Part shown: positions 43,891 to 51,654 of the stretch, one piece after another
Layout of the letters: each line of letters begins with the position of its first letter
Numbering within the stretch: the first letter of the stretch is position 1
NCBI RefSeq assembly: GCF_021245725.1
Contig: NZ_JAJGSX010000010.1
Span: forward strand, 124,001 to 188,000
Direction of reading: 5' to 3'
DNA: 64,000 bases
From: Pseudonocardia sp. TRM90224
Lineage (GTDB): Bacteria; Actinomycetota; Actinomycetes; Mycobacteriales; Pseudonocardiaceae
The notes under the pieces: generated by a model
What the model was told of the DNA's origin: nothing
The model's input: only the letters and a program-made list of their open reading frames with translations
Databases searched by the model: none
Made by a program: the position numbers and the translations under genes

Positions 43891-44865
43891 ATGGGTGAAT
43901 GGGACGGGCGAACGGTGCTGATCACCGGGGCCGGACGGGGGATCGGACGGGCCGAGGCGCTGTACCTGGCGGCCGTCGGGGCGAACGTCGTGGTGAACGA
44001 CCCTGGCGTGGCGGTCGACGGGTCCGGCGGGGACCGCGGCGTGGCCGAGGCGGTGGTGGCGGAGATACGCGCCGCGGGTGGCGCCGCGATCGCCGATGCC
44101 GGCAGCGTCGCCGACTGGGACGGCGCCCGCGGCATGGTCGAGCGCGCGGTCGCGGCGTTCGGCGACCTGCACGCGGTGATCAACAATGCCGCCGTCGAGG
44201 TCAACCGAGCTGTCGATCGGCTCACCGAGGCCGAGTTCGACGACGTCGTCGCGGTCAAGCTGAAGGGCACCTTCGCGGTCAGCCACTGGGCCGCCGTGCA
44301 TTGGCGCGAGCGGCACGTCGCCGGTGCGCGCGTCGACCGCGCGATCCTGAACACGGCCTCCGGCTCCGGGCTGCTCAACCCGCTGCCCGGCCAGTCGAAC
44401 TACGCCGCCGCCAACGCCGGCGTCGCGGCCATGACGATCGTGCACGCCCTGGAGCTGAGCAGATTCGGCGTGCGGGTGAACTGCGTGAGCCCTTCGATGG
44501 TCCGGACCCGGTTGACCGCAGCCGTTCCAGGCATGGACCGGCCGGCCGCCGATTTCGGACCCGACCCGAGGGACCCGATGGTGGTGGCACCGCTGGCGGC
44601 GTACCTGGTCGGTGCCGGATGTCCGCTGACCGGCCAGGTCCTGTCCGTTCGCGGAGGTGGGATCGCGGTCGACAACGGCTGGTCGCGAGGTGCTGAGCTG
44701 CACACGGACGGCGTGCTCTGGACGGAGTCGGAGCTGGCCGCCGGCCTGTCGACGCTCGACCTGCCCGACCCCTTCGCCACGCTCGCCGACGCGCTCGGCG
44801 GTGCGTTGGGTGCGAGCGGCCGGGCGGAGCTGGAGACGATGATCGCGGCGGGTCTCGACGACTGA
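43891..44865 (+). CDS. SDR-family oxidoreductase with altered active site
   Basis: A 324-residue short-chain dehydrogenase/reductase of the multifunctional-enzyme-like type. It has TGAGRGIGRAEALYLAAVG (cofactor loop), NNAAVEVNRAV, catalytic Ser in ILNTASGSGLL and Tyr171 in GQSNYAAANAG. The YxxxK motif is changed: Asn175 replaces the catalytic Lys. Whether it is active, or instead a binding or regulatory protein, is unclear. A strong GGAGG precedes ATG 43891. The 22-bp-period array begins 1 bp after its stop. Confidence 0.88.
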   Translation: MGEWDGRTVLITGAGRGIGRAEALYLAAVGANVVVNDPGVAVDGSGGDRGVAEAVVAEIRAAGGAAIADAGSVADWDGARGMVERAVAAFGDLHAVINNAAVEVNRAVDRLTEAEFDDVVAVKLKGTFAVSHWAAVHWRERHVAGARVDRAILNTASGSGLLNPLPGQSNYAAANAGVAAMTIVHALELSRFGVRVNCVSPSMVRTRLTAAVPGMDRPAADFGPDPRDPMVVAPLAAYLVGAGCPLTGQVLSVRGGGIAVDNGWSRGAELHTDGVLWTESELAAGLSTLDLPDPFATLADALGGALGASGRAELETMIAAGLDD

Positions 44866-44866
44866 G

Positions 44867-44998
44867 CCGCGAATCGCTGGTCAGCTGTCCGCGAGTTTCC
44901 GCAAGCAGCTCCGCGAATCTCTTGACGATCTTCCGCGGATCTACGGGCAGATGACCGCGAATTTACAGGACAGGCGTCGCGAATCTCTGCCGAATGGT
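44867..44998 (+). repeat. Six-box array with exact 22-bp period
   Basis: Six copies of a ten-base box (consensus CCGCGAATCT) start at 44867, 44889, 44911, 44933, 44955 and 44977, exactly 22 bp apart, with unrelated 12-bp spacers. The boxes read CCGCGAATCG, CCGCGAGTTT, CCGCGAATCT, CCGCGGATCT, CCGCGAATTT and TCGCGAATCT. The array runs from the SDR stop to the predicted -10 element of the DUF4143 ATPase gene; the sixth box overlaps the -35 position. A 22-bp period keeps all boxes on nearly the same DNA face. Confidence 0.9.
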
Positions 44999-45003
44999 AT
45001 GTT
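44998..45003 (+). promoter_or_regulatory. Predicted -10 element of DUF4143 gene
   Basis: TATGTT, six bases before GTG 45010, a placement typical of leaderless actinobacterial transcripts. The sixth array box occupies the -35 region. Confidence 0.5.
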
Positions 45004-45009
45004 GGACGT

Positions 45010-46263
45010 GTGTATCGGGCCCGCTACCTGGCTGTTCCTCTGGCTGAGGCGCTGGCTGACACGCCGGTGGTTTTCGTAGCCGGCCCGCGTCAAGCAGGGA
45101 AGAGCACGCTTGCGCAACACGTCGTCGACGAGGCCGGCGGAACGTGGCTGACGCTGGACGACGCGGATGTACTCGACGCCGCACGGACCGATCCGGTCGG
45201 TTTCGTCAGCGGGCGTCGTGGCCTTGTCGGCATCGACGAGGCTCAGCGTGTGCCGGAGCTCTTGCTGGCCATCAAGGCGGAGGTCGATCGGGCGCGCATG
45301 CCGGGGCGATTCCTGCTCACGGGATCGACCCGCCTGCTCGGCGCGCCGAAGCTGGCCGATTCCCTCGCCGGCCGGATGGAGGCGCTGACGCTCTGGCCGT
45401 TCGCCCAATCCGAGCTCGCCGGGATGGGTGCACCCGCGTTGATCGATTCGGCCTTCGGCGACTCCCTCGCCGACCTCGATCCACCTGCGGTGTCCCGGTC
45501 GGACGTCCTGGAGCGGGCTGAAGGCGGGGGATTCCTGCCGGCATTGGAGCGGAGCGGCCTGCGGCGCACAGCGTGGTTCGACAGCTACGTCACGGCGGTT
45601 GTCGACCGGGAGGTCCGTGTCCTTGCTGATGCGAGCTACCTCCGCGAGCTGCCGAGGCTGCTCCGCCTCTGTGCGGCTCGGACGTCGGGCGAGCTGAATG
45701 TGGCCGACCTGGCGCGCGACCTCGGTCTCCGCCGCTCGACCGTGGAGAGCTACCTCGCGCACCTCGAGGCAGTCTTCTTGATCCAGACCGTGCCTGCGTG
45801 GTCGACGAACCTCACCTCGCGGGTGGTGCGTCGGCCGAAGCTGACCATCACCGATTCCGGGCTGGCAGCTCGCTTGCTCGGTGGGCGGCTGCGCCGCGAC
45901 CCGGAGCTGGCCGGACGGCTCATCGAGACGTTCGTGGTCGGTGAGCTCCGTGCGCAGGCCGAGTGGTCGGAGGCGAGGCCGAACCTGTTCCACTTACGCG
46001 ACCGCGACGGCGCCGAGGTGGACCTGGTCATGGAGTCCGGCGACGGCCGCGTCGTCGGCATCGAGGTGAAAGCCGGTGCCACCGTGCGTGCCGAGGATCT
46101 GCGCGGGCTGCGTCTCCTCGAAAGCCGGTACGGCCCCGACTTCGTCGCCGGCATCGTGCTCTGCACGGTGCCGGAGCCTCGACACCTCGGCGGCCGCCTG
46201 TGGATCATGCCGATGTCCGCGCTCTGGCAGCCGACGACGTTGTCACCAGCACCGCCGACCTGA
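45010..46263 (+). CDS. DUF4143 AAA ATPase
   Basis: A 417-residue ATPase of the AAA_14/DUF4143 group. Walker A GPRQAGKST lies near residue 26, Walker B is VGIDEAQRVPELL, sensor 1 is FLLTGSTRLLG, and a winged-helix-containing C-terminal half carries the DUF4143 domain. The domain ends in a nuclease-like core LFHLRDRDGAEVDLVMESGDGRVVGIEVKAG, which shows the D-(x)n-ExK pattern of PD-(D/E)XK nucleases. GTG 45010 gives MYRARYL, the normal family opening. The cellular role of the family is not settled. It is preceded by the 22-bp-period array and followed by a family A palindrome. Confidence 0.92.
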   Translation: MYRARYLAVPLAEALADTPVVFVAGPRQAGKSTLAQHVVDEAGGTWLTLDDADVLDAARTDPVGFVSGRRGLVGIDEAQRVPELLLAIKAEVDRARMPGRFLLTGSTRLLGAPKLADSLAGRMEALTLWPFAQSELAGMGAPALIDSAFGDSLADLDPPAVSRSDVLERAEGGGFLPALERSGLRRTAWFDSYVTAVVDREVRVLADASYLRELPRLLRLCAARTSGELNVADLARDLGLRRSTVESYLAHLEAVFLIQTVPAWSTNLTSRVVRRPKLTITDSGLAARLLGGRLRRDPELAGRLIETFVVGELRAQAEWSEARPNLFHLRDRDGAEVDLVMESGDGRVVGIEVKAGATVRAEDLRGLRLLESRYGPDFVAGIVLCTVPEPRHLGGRLWIMPMSALWQPTTLSPAPPT

Positions 46264-46295
46264 TCGACCAGGAAGGTCGCGTTGGGGGCGGTGGG

Positions 46296-46350
46296 TGCCA
46301 GGAAAGCCACTTTCCTGTCCTGTGGCGCCAGGAAAGTGGCTTTCCTGGCA
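46296..46350. repeat. Family A nested palindrome, copy 4
   Basis: Half-units TGCCAGGAAAG...CTTTCCTGTCC and GCCAGGAAAG...CTTTCCTGGCA. The outer bases differ from the other copies but change in compensating pairs (GCC with GGC instead of GGGC with GCCC). It begins 32 bp after the DUF4143 ATPase stop. Confidence 0.85.
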
Positions 46351-46390
46351 ACGTGTGCGTGGCGTGAACCACGGACGGTGACGGGCGTGC

Positions 46391-46409
46391 TGAGGCGAGG
46401 CTATCCTCA
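46391..46409. promoter_or_regulatory. Probable IdeR/DtxR iron box
   Basis: TGAGGCGAGGCTATCCTCA agrees at most positions of the 19-bp IdeR/DtxR consensus (TTAGGTTAGGCTAACCTAA). It lies 4 bp before the start codon of a siderophore-binding lipoprotein, predicting repression under iron-replete conditions. Confidence 0.82.
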
Positions 46410-46413
46410 CGCG

Positions 46414-47463
46414 GTGCCTGATCCCCTGCTGCACCCCGACCTGCTCCGGATCTCCCGCCGCGGCCTGCTGACCGGCGCCGGAGCGTTGTGTGCACTGGGC
46501 GTCCTGACCGCCTGCGGTGCCACCGGCCCCGCTCCCGCGGCCCCCGGCGCGGCGGCAAGCGGGGCGTTCCCGCTGACCGTCGAGCACCTCTACGGGAAGA
46601 CGACGATCCCGGCCGAGCCGGTGCGGGTCGTCACGGTCGGGTACAGCGACCAGGACCCGCTGCTCGCGCTCGGTGTGCGGCCGGTCGGCGTCACCGACTG
46701 GTACGGCGACCACCCGTACGCGACGTGGCCGTGGGCGCAGGACGAGCTCGGCGATGCGAAGCCGGTCGTGATGAACAAGGGTGAGTTCACGGGCACCCCG
46801 AACTACAAGTTCGAGGAGATCGCGAAGCTCGAACCCGACCTGATCGTCGGCTACTACACCCAGATGAGCCCGTCGGAGTACGAGAAGCTCACCGCGATCG
46901 CGCCGACCGTCGGCCCGCCGCCCGGGTTCCCCGAGTGGGGTGCGCCGTGGGGTGAGTACACCCGCCACGCCGGGCGCACGTTCGGCAAGCTCCCGCGCGC
47001 GGAGGAGCTGATCGCCGGCATCGACAAGCAGCTGGCCGACGCCCGCGCCGCGCACCCCGAGTTCGCCGGGAAGTCCGTTGTCGTCGCGGAGCGATCGGAG
47101 CCGGGCATCACGTTCGCCAGGTCCCCGAACGACCAGCGATCGCAGCTGCTCACCGGGCTGGGTTTCGTCGTCCCCGACGAGATCAAGCAGCTCTCCGGCG
47201 ACAAGGACGGCGCGGAGGTCAGCGACGAGCAGATGGGCCTGCTCGACCGGGACGTCCTGCTCTGGAACACCGGGTTCAGCCCCGAGGTGCGCCCGGAGAT
47301 CGAGCGGGCCCCGCTGTACAGCGGCCTGAACGTCGTCAAGGCGGGCCGGTCGGTGTTCATCGAGGATCCGCTGGTCTCGGCCGCGTGGACGTGGGGGACG
47401 GTGCTGAGCCTGCCCTCCGTGATCGACGCGATCGTCGCGCAGGTGGCTGCTGTTGTGAAGTGA
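46414..47463 (+). CDS. Iron-siderophore ABC transporter substrate-binding lipoprotein
   Basis: A 349-residue FecB/FepB-type binding protein. A twin-arginine-like RISRRGLLTGAGALCALGVL signal leads to a lipobox LTAC. The mature part starts with the class III fold (IPAEPVRVVTVGYSDQDPLLALGVRPVGV) and contains LEPDLIVGYYTQMSPSEYEKL and a long helix near residue 200. GTG 46414 lies 5 bp after the IdeR box, suggesting leaderless translation. No permease or ATPase gene adjoins it, so it must use components encoded elsewhere. Confidence 0.92.
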   Translation: MPDPLLHPDLLRISRRGLLTGAGALCALGVLTACGATGPAPAAPGAAASGAFPLTVEHLYGKTTIPAEPVRVVTVGYSDQDPLLALGVRPVGVTDWYGDHPYATWPWAQDELGDAKPVVMNKGEFTGTPNYKFEEIAKLEPDLIVGYYTQMSPSEYEKLTAIAPTVGPPPGFPEWGAPWGEYTRHAGRTFGKLPRAEELIAGIDKQLADARAAHPEFAGKSVVVAERSEPGITFARSPNDQRSQLLTGLGFVVPDEIKQLSGDKDGAEVSDEQMGLLDRDVLLWNTGFSPEVRPEIERAPLYSGLNVVKAGRSVFIEDPLVSAAWTWGTVLSLPSVIDAIVAQVAAVVK

Positions 47464-47546
47464 CAGCGCAGACGGTCGCAGTGCAGAAAGTGACGAACGT
47501 TTGAAGCTTGTCGAAGTTTGCCGGATCGCAACCTAGTGTGGCTGGC

Positions 47547-50123
47547 ATGGTCGACCTCCCCGAGCAGACGCCGGCACCTTCCGCGATCCGGCGGGCCCTG
47601 CGCAGGGTCCGCGACGGCGTGACCCTCGATGTCACCGAGGCCGCGGTGTTGCTCGCCGCCCGCGGTGACCAGCTCGACGAGCTGCTCACCGCCGCGTCCC
47701 GCGTGCGCGACGCCGGGCTCGTCGCCGCCGGCCGCCCCGGTGTCGTCACCTACTCGCGCAACGTCTTCATCCCGCTCACCCGGCTCTGCCGTGACCGCTG
47801 CCACTACTGCACGTTCGCCACCGTCCCGCACCGCGTCCCCGCCGCGTTCCTCGAACGCGACGAGGTGCTGGAGATCGCCCGCGCCGGAGCCGCCGCCGGC
47901 TGCAAGGAGGCGTTGTTCACGCTCGGTGACCGGCCGGAGGACCGCTGGCCGGCCGCGCGCGAGTGGCTGGAGGAGCGCGGTTACTCCTCGACGATCGACT
48001 ACGTCCGGGCGTCCGCCATCGCGGTGCTGGAGGAGACCGGGCTGCTGCCGCACCTCAACCCCGGGGTCCTCTCTTGGGAGGAGCTGACGCGCCTCAAGCC
48101 CGTCGCTGTCAGCATGGGCATGATGCTGGAGACCACGGCCACGCGGCTGTGGAGCGAGCCGGGTGGCCCGCACTACGGCAGCCCCGACAAGGAGCCGGCC
48201 GTGCGGCTGCGGGCGATCACGGACGCCGGCCGGGTCGGCGTCCCGTACACCACGGGCATCCTGATCGGCATCGGTGAGAACCGCACCGAACGCGCTGAGT
48301 CGATCTTCGCGATCCGGGCCGCGGCGAGGGCGCACGGGCACGTCCAGGAAGTGATCATCCAGAACTTCCGGGCCAAGCCCGACACCGCGATGGCCAACGA
48401 CCCGGACGCCGACATCGACGACCTCGCCGCGACGATCGCCGTCAGCAGGCTGGTGCTCGGGCCGAAGATGCGCGTGCAGGCGCCGCCGAACCTCGTCGGC
48501 GACGAGTTCGCGCTGATGCTGCGTGCCGGCATCGACGACTGGGGCGGGGTCTCGCCGGTGACGCTCGACCACGTCAGCCCGGAGATGCCGTGGCCGGCGA
48601 TCGACGAGCTGGCCGCGCGCACCGCAGCCGAGGGCTTCACGATGCGCGAGCGGCTCACCGCCTACCCGCGGTTCATCCGCGCGGGCTCGCCGTGGATCGA
48701 CACGCGGTTGCACGCGCACGTCGCGGCGCTCGCCGACATGGAGACGGGCCTCGCGCGCCCGGGCGCGACCGTCGAGGGCCGGCCGTGGCAGGAGCCGGAC
48801 GGCGGATTCGTCTCCAGCGGGCGGACCGACCTCAACACCGCGATCGACACCGAGGGTCGCACGGAGGACCGGCGCGGCGACTTCGAGTCGGTCTACGGCG
48901 ACTGGGACGCGCTGAAGGAGGAGCTCGCCGCCCACCAGCAGCCCGTGCCGGAGCGGCTGGACTCCGACGTCCGTGCCGGGCTCGCGCTCGCCGCGTCCGA
49001 TCCGGCGGCGCTGCTCGACCCGGCCAACCACGACGCCGCGATGGCGCTGATCCTCGCCGACGGCCCCGCGTTGGAGGAGCTGACCAGGCTCGCCGACGAC
49101 GTGCGGGCCGACGTCGTCGGCGACGAGGTCACCTACGTGATCAACCGGAACATCAACTTCTCGAACGTCTGCTACGTCGGCTGCCGCTTCTGCGCGTTCG
49201 CGCAGCGTGAGCGCGACGCCGACGCGTTCCGGCTCTCGCTCGACGAGGTCGCGTCCCGTGCCGTCGAGGCGGCGCAGGAGGGTGCGACCGAGGTGTGCAT
49301 GCAGGGTGGGATCGACCCGCAGCTGCCGATCACCTTCTACGCCGACCTGGTGCGCGCGGTGAAGGCGGCCGTTCCCGGGATGCACGTGCACGCCTTCTCG
49401 CCGATGGAGATCGTCAGCGCGGCGTCGAAGGCCGGGGTGTCGATCGAGGAGTGGCTCACAGAGCTGCGCGACGCCGGCCTCGGCTCGATCCCCGGCACGG
49501 CCGCCGAGATCCTCGACGACGAGGTGCGCTGGGTGCTCACCAAGGGCAAGCTGCCGGCCGCGCAGTGGCTGGAGGTCGTCGGCACGGCGCACAAGCTCGG
49601 CATCCCGTCGTCCTCGACGATGATGTACGGGCACGTCGACGAGCCGCGGCACTGGCTCGGGCACCTGCGCACGCTCGCCGCGTTGCAGGACGAGACCGGC
49701 GGCTTCACCGAGTTCGTCCCGCTGCCGTTCGTGCACACCAACGCGCCGATCTACCTGGCCGGGATCGCCCGGCCGGGCCCGACCGAGCGGGACAACCGGG
49801 CGGTGCACGCGTTCGCGCGCCTCGCGCTGCACGGCCGGATCGACCACATCCAGTGCTCGTGGGTGAAGCTCGGCGACGACCTTTCTGCGCAGATCCTGCG
49901 CGGCGGCGCCGACGACATGGGCGGCACACTGATGGAGGAGACGATCAGCCGGATGGCCGGCTCCGACAACGGCTCGGCCCGCACCGTCACCGAGCTGAAG
50001 CAGATCGCCGCGGCCGCCGGCCGCCCCACCCGGCAGCGCAGCACCACCTACCGCGAGGCCGTCGAACGCCTCACCCCCGCCCCGAGCGCGGCCCCGCGCC
50101 TCCTCCCGCTCACTACCGCCTAG
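47547..50123 (+). CDS. fbiC: FO synthase (CofG-CofH fusion)
   Basis: Bifunctional radical-SAM enzyme (858 aa) that makes 7,8-didemethyl-8-hydroxy-5-deazariboflavin, the F420 chromophore precursor. Two radical-SAM domains are present. The first has [10 protein letters not shown] (Cys81, 85, 88) and corresponds to CofG; the second has [10 protein letters not shown] (Cys542, 546, 549) and corresponds to CofH. Both keep the CxxxCxxC cluster motif. The start is ATG 47547 ([15 protein letters not shown]). A family B palindrome follows directly. F420 made through this enzyme could serve LLM-type oxidoreductases such as the one at 41.1 kb. Confidence 0.97.
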   Translation: MVDLPEQTPAPSAIRRALRRVRDGVTLDVTEAAVLLAARGDQLDELLTAASRVRDAGLVAAGRPGVVTYSRNVFIPLTRLCRDRCHYCTFATVPHRVPAAFLERDEVLEIARAGAAAGCKEALFTLGDRPEDRWPAAREWLEERGYSSTIDYVRASAIAVLEETGLLPHLNPGVLSWEELTRLKPVAVSMGMMLETTATRLWSEPGGPHYGSPDKEPAVRLRAITDAGRVGVPYTTGILIGIGENRTERAESIFAIRAAARAHGHVQEVIIQNFRAKPDTAMANDPDADIDDLAATIAVSRLVLGPKMRVQAPPNLVGDEFALMLRAGIDDWGGVSPVTLDHVSPEMPWPAIDELAARTAAEGFTMRERLTAYPRFIRAGSPWIDTRLHAHVAALADMETGLARPGATVEGRPWQEPDGGFVSSGRTDLNTAIDTEGRTEDRRGDFESVYGDWDALKEELAAHQQPVPERLDSDVRAGLALAASDPAALLDPANHDAAMALILADGPALEELTRLADDVRADVVGDEVTYVINRNINFSNVCYVGCRFCAFAQRERDADAFRLSLDEVASRAVEAAQEGATEVCMQGGIDPQLPITFYADLVRAVKAAVPGMHVHAFSPMEIVSAASKAGVSIEEWLTELRDAGLGSIPGTAAEILDDEVRWVLTKGKLPAAQWLEVVGTAHKLGIPSSSTMMYGHVDEPRHWLGHLRTLAALQDETGGFTEFVPLPFVHTNAPIYLAGIARPGPTERDNRAVHAFARLALHGRIDHIQCSWVKLGDDLSAQILRGGADDMGGTLMEETISRMAGSDNGSARTVTELKQIAAAAGRPTRQRSTTYREAVERLTPAPSAAPRLLPLTTA

Positions 50124-50194
50124 AAACTTCCCCACCGTTTTGCCAACCTGCAGACCCTGGAGGCCGTGCAAGTAGGCAAAACGGTGGGGAAGTT
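50124..50194. repeat. Family B palindrome, copy 5
   Basis: Arms AAACTTCCCCACCGTTTTGCC and GGCAAAACGGTGGGGAAGTT, with an inner dyad built on CTGCA / TGCAAG. The first base follows directly on the fbiC stop. The right arm supplies a GGGGAAG sequence that could also act as a ribosome-binding site for the following MFS gene. Confidence 0.9.
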
Positions 50195-50199
50195 CGGCC

Positions 50200-51471
50200 G
50201 TGACAACCGAAGGTGGTTGCCCCGGCGTGTCGGTGGTTGGTCCTCGCCGCCGCTGTGCCGGTTCGATCCGGGGTGTGCGGGGTGGGCGTGACTTCGAGTG
50301 GCTGTTCCGGGCGTACACGGTCAGCACGTTGGGGACGTTCCTCGCGTCCGACGCCTTCGCGCTGATCGCGATCCTCGCGCTGGGTGCGAGCGCGGCGCAG
50401 GTGTCGCTGATCGGGGCCGTGAGCGGGGCGGTGGCGGCGGTGCTGGCCGTCCCGCTCGGGCCGGTGGTCGAGCACCGCCGCAAGCGGCCGGTGATGGTCG
50501 GGGCCGACCTCGTCCGGTTCGGCGCGCTGGCGTCGCTCCCCGTCGCCTACGGGTTCGGCGTGCTGACCTACCCGCACCTGCTGGCGGTGGCGGTGGTCGT
50601 GGCGCTGGCCGGGATCGTCTTCACCGCGGCAGCGGGCGCGTTCCTGAAAGGCCTCGTCGCGCCCGAGCACCTCGTGGCGGCGAACGGGCGGTTCGAGGGC
50701 GTCATGTGGGTCTCGACGGCGGTCGGCCCGCCGCTCGGGACGTCGCTGATCGGGCTGTTCGGGCCGGTCGTCACGGTGACGCTGGACGCCGCCAGCTACC
50801 TGCTCTCCGCGAGCGGGCTGGGCGCGATCAGGGCCGTCGAGCCCGAGCCACCCGCTCGCCCGGAGACGGCGGGCCGGCTCGCCTCGATCGCCGGCGGCTG
50901 GCGGGTCGTGGCGGCCGACCCGGTGCTGCGCCTGCTGATGGCCAACGTGGTCGTGGTGAACGCGCTGATCATGGCGGCGGCGCCGCTGCTGGCGTTCCTG
51001 ATGCTGCGCGAGCTGGGGTTCACGCCGCTCGAGTACGGGCTCTCGCTCGGCCTGCCGTGCATCGCCGGGATCGTGGGCGCGCGGGTCGCCCGGCCACTCG
51101 CCGGCCGCGTCGGCACCCGGACCGTGCTGCTCGTGTTCGGGGTCGCGCGGGTCGTCTGGATCGGCGGCCTCGCGTTCGTCGGGCCGGGGCCGGCCGGGCT
51201 GGTGCTGGTGATCGCGCTGCACGCCCTGACGATCGCGGCGATCGGGATCTACATGCCGGTGCTCGCGACCGTCCGGCTGGAACGGGTCGACGGCGGCTCG
51301 CTGGTCCGGGTGCTGACGGCGTGGACGATCACAACCCGTCTCGGGACGGCCGCGGCAACCGCGGTGTGGGGGCTGCTGGCCTCGGCGATCGGTGTGCGCG
51401 GTGCGATCGGGGCGGCGGGCGCGCTGCTGCTCGGCTCGACGTTGCTGCTGCCGTGGCGCCGGCCCGCGTAG
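50200..51471 (+). CDS. MFS transporter
   Basis: A major-facilitator protein with about 12 helices, up to 423 aa. The first helix region reads FRAYTVSTLGTFLASDAFALIAILALG and the intracellular A-like loop is VVEHRRKRPVMVGADLVRFGALA, as in EntS-type (MFS_3) exporters. GTG 50200 is the longest start, with the family B right arm as a possible ribosome-binding site; GTG 50275 (MRGGRDFEWLFRAY) is a strong alternative. The substrate is unknown. Siderophore export is tempting because of the nearby IdeR-controlled gene, but fbiC separates them. Confidence 0.9.
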   Translation: MTTEGGCPGVSVVGPRRRCAGSIRGVRGGRDFEWLFRAYTVSTLGTFLASDAFALIAILALGASAAQVSLIGAVSGAVAAVLAVPLGPVVEHRRKRPVMVGADLVRFGALASLPVAYGFGVLTYPHLLAVAVVVALAGIVFTAAAGAFLKGLVAPEHLVAANGRFEGVMWVSTAVGPPLGTSLIGLFGPVVTVTLDAASYLLSASGLGAIRAVEPEPPARPETAGRLASIAGGWRVVAADPVLRLLMANVVVVNALIMAAAPLLAFLMLRELGFTPLEYGLSLGLPCIAGIVGARVARPLAGRVGTRTVLLVFGVARVVWIGGLAFVGPGPAGLVLVIALHALTIAAIGIYMPVLATVRLERVDGGSLVRVLTAWTITTRLGTAAATAVWGLLASAIGVRGAIGAAGALLLGSTLLLPWRRPA

Positions 51472-51480
51472 CGTGGAGGC

Positions 51481-51651
51481 GTGGGCGTACTCGGTGAGAT
51501 GTTCCCCGGGCCGAAGATCCGTGACGAGGCCGGTGAGGCGGGCGACGGCCAGAAGTGGCGGCTCGGCCCGATCGACCTCGACAAGGGTGTCGTGGAGGTG
51601 CACCGGCCGGCGCCGGCCGAGGTAGAGGAGCCGGCGCCCGACGAGGAGTAA
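51481..51651 (+). CDS. DUF6191 small protein
   Basis: A 56-residue acidic protein, MGVLGEMFPGPKIRDEAGE at the start and KWRLGPIDLDKGVVEVHRP in the middle, matching the actinobacterial DUF6191 family, which has the GPIDLDxGxVxV pattern. The function is unknown. GTG 51481 lies 9 bp after the MFS stop, so it is co-transcribed with it. It ends 3 bp before the convergent PEP-utilising-domain gene. Confidence 0.75.
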   Translation: MGVLGEMFPGPKIRDEAGEAGDGQKWRLGPIDLDKGVVEVHRPAPAEVEEPAPDEE

Positions 51652-51654
51652 CCG

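Noticed and set aside
44867-44998. CRISPR array
   Set aside because: The repeat is only about 10 bp, the spacers are 12 bp, and no cas genes are present; the layout fits protein-binding boxes.
41121-50123. Biosynthetic cluster built on the LLM oxidoreductase, SDR, TetR/AraC regulators and fbiC
   Set aside because: The genes point in different directions and have separate regulators, and no core synthase (PKS, NRPS, terpene) is present, so co-function is not supported.
46854-50483. A 1209-codon leftward frame opposite fbiC and the siderophore-binding gene
   Set aside because: It covers two clearly coding genes, passes through a palindrome, and shows no recognisable domain.
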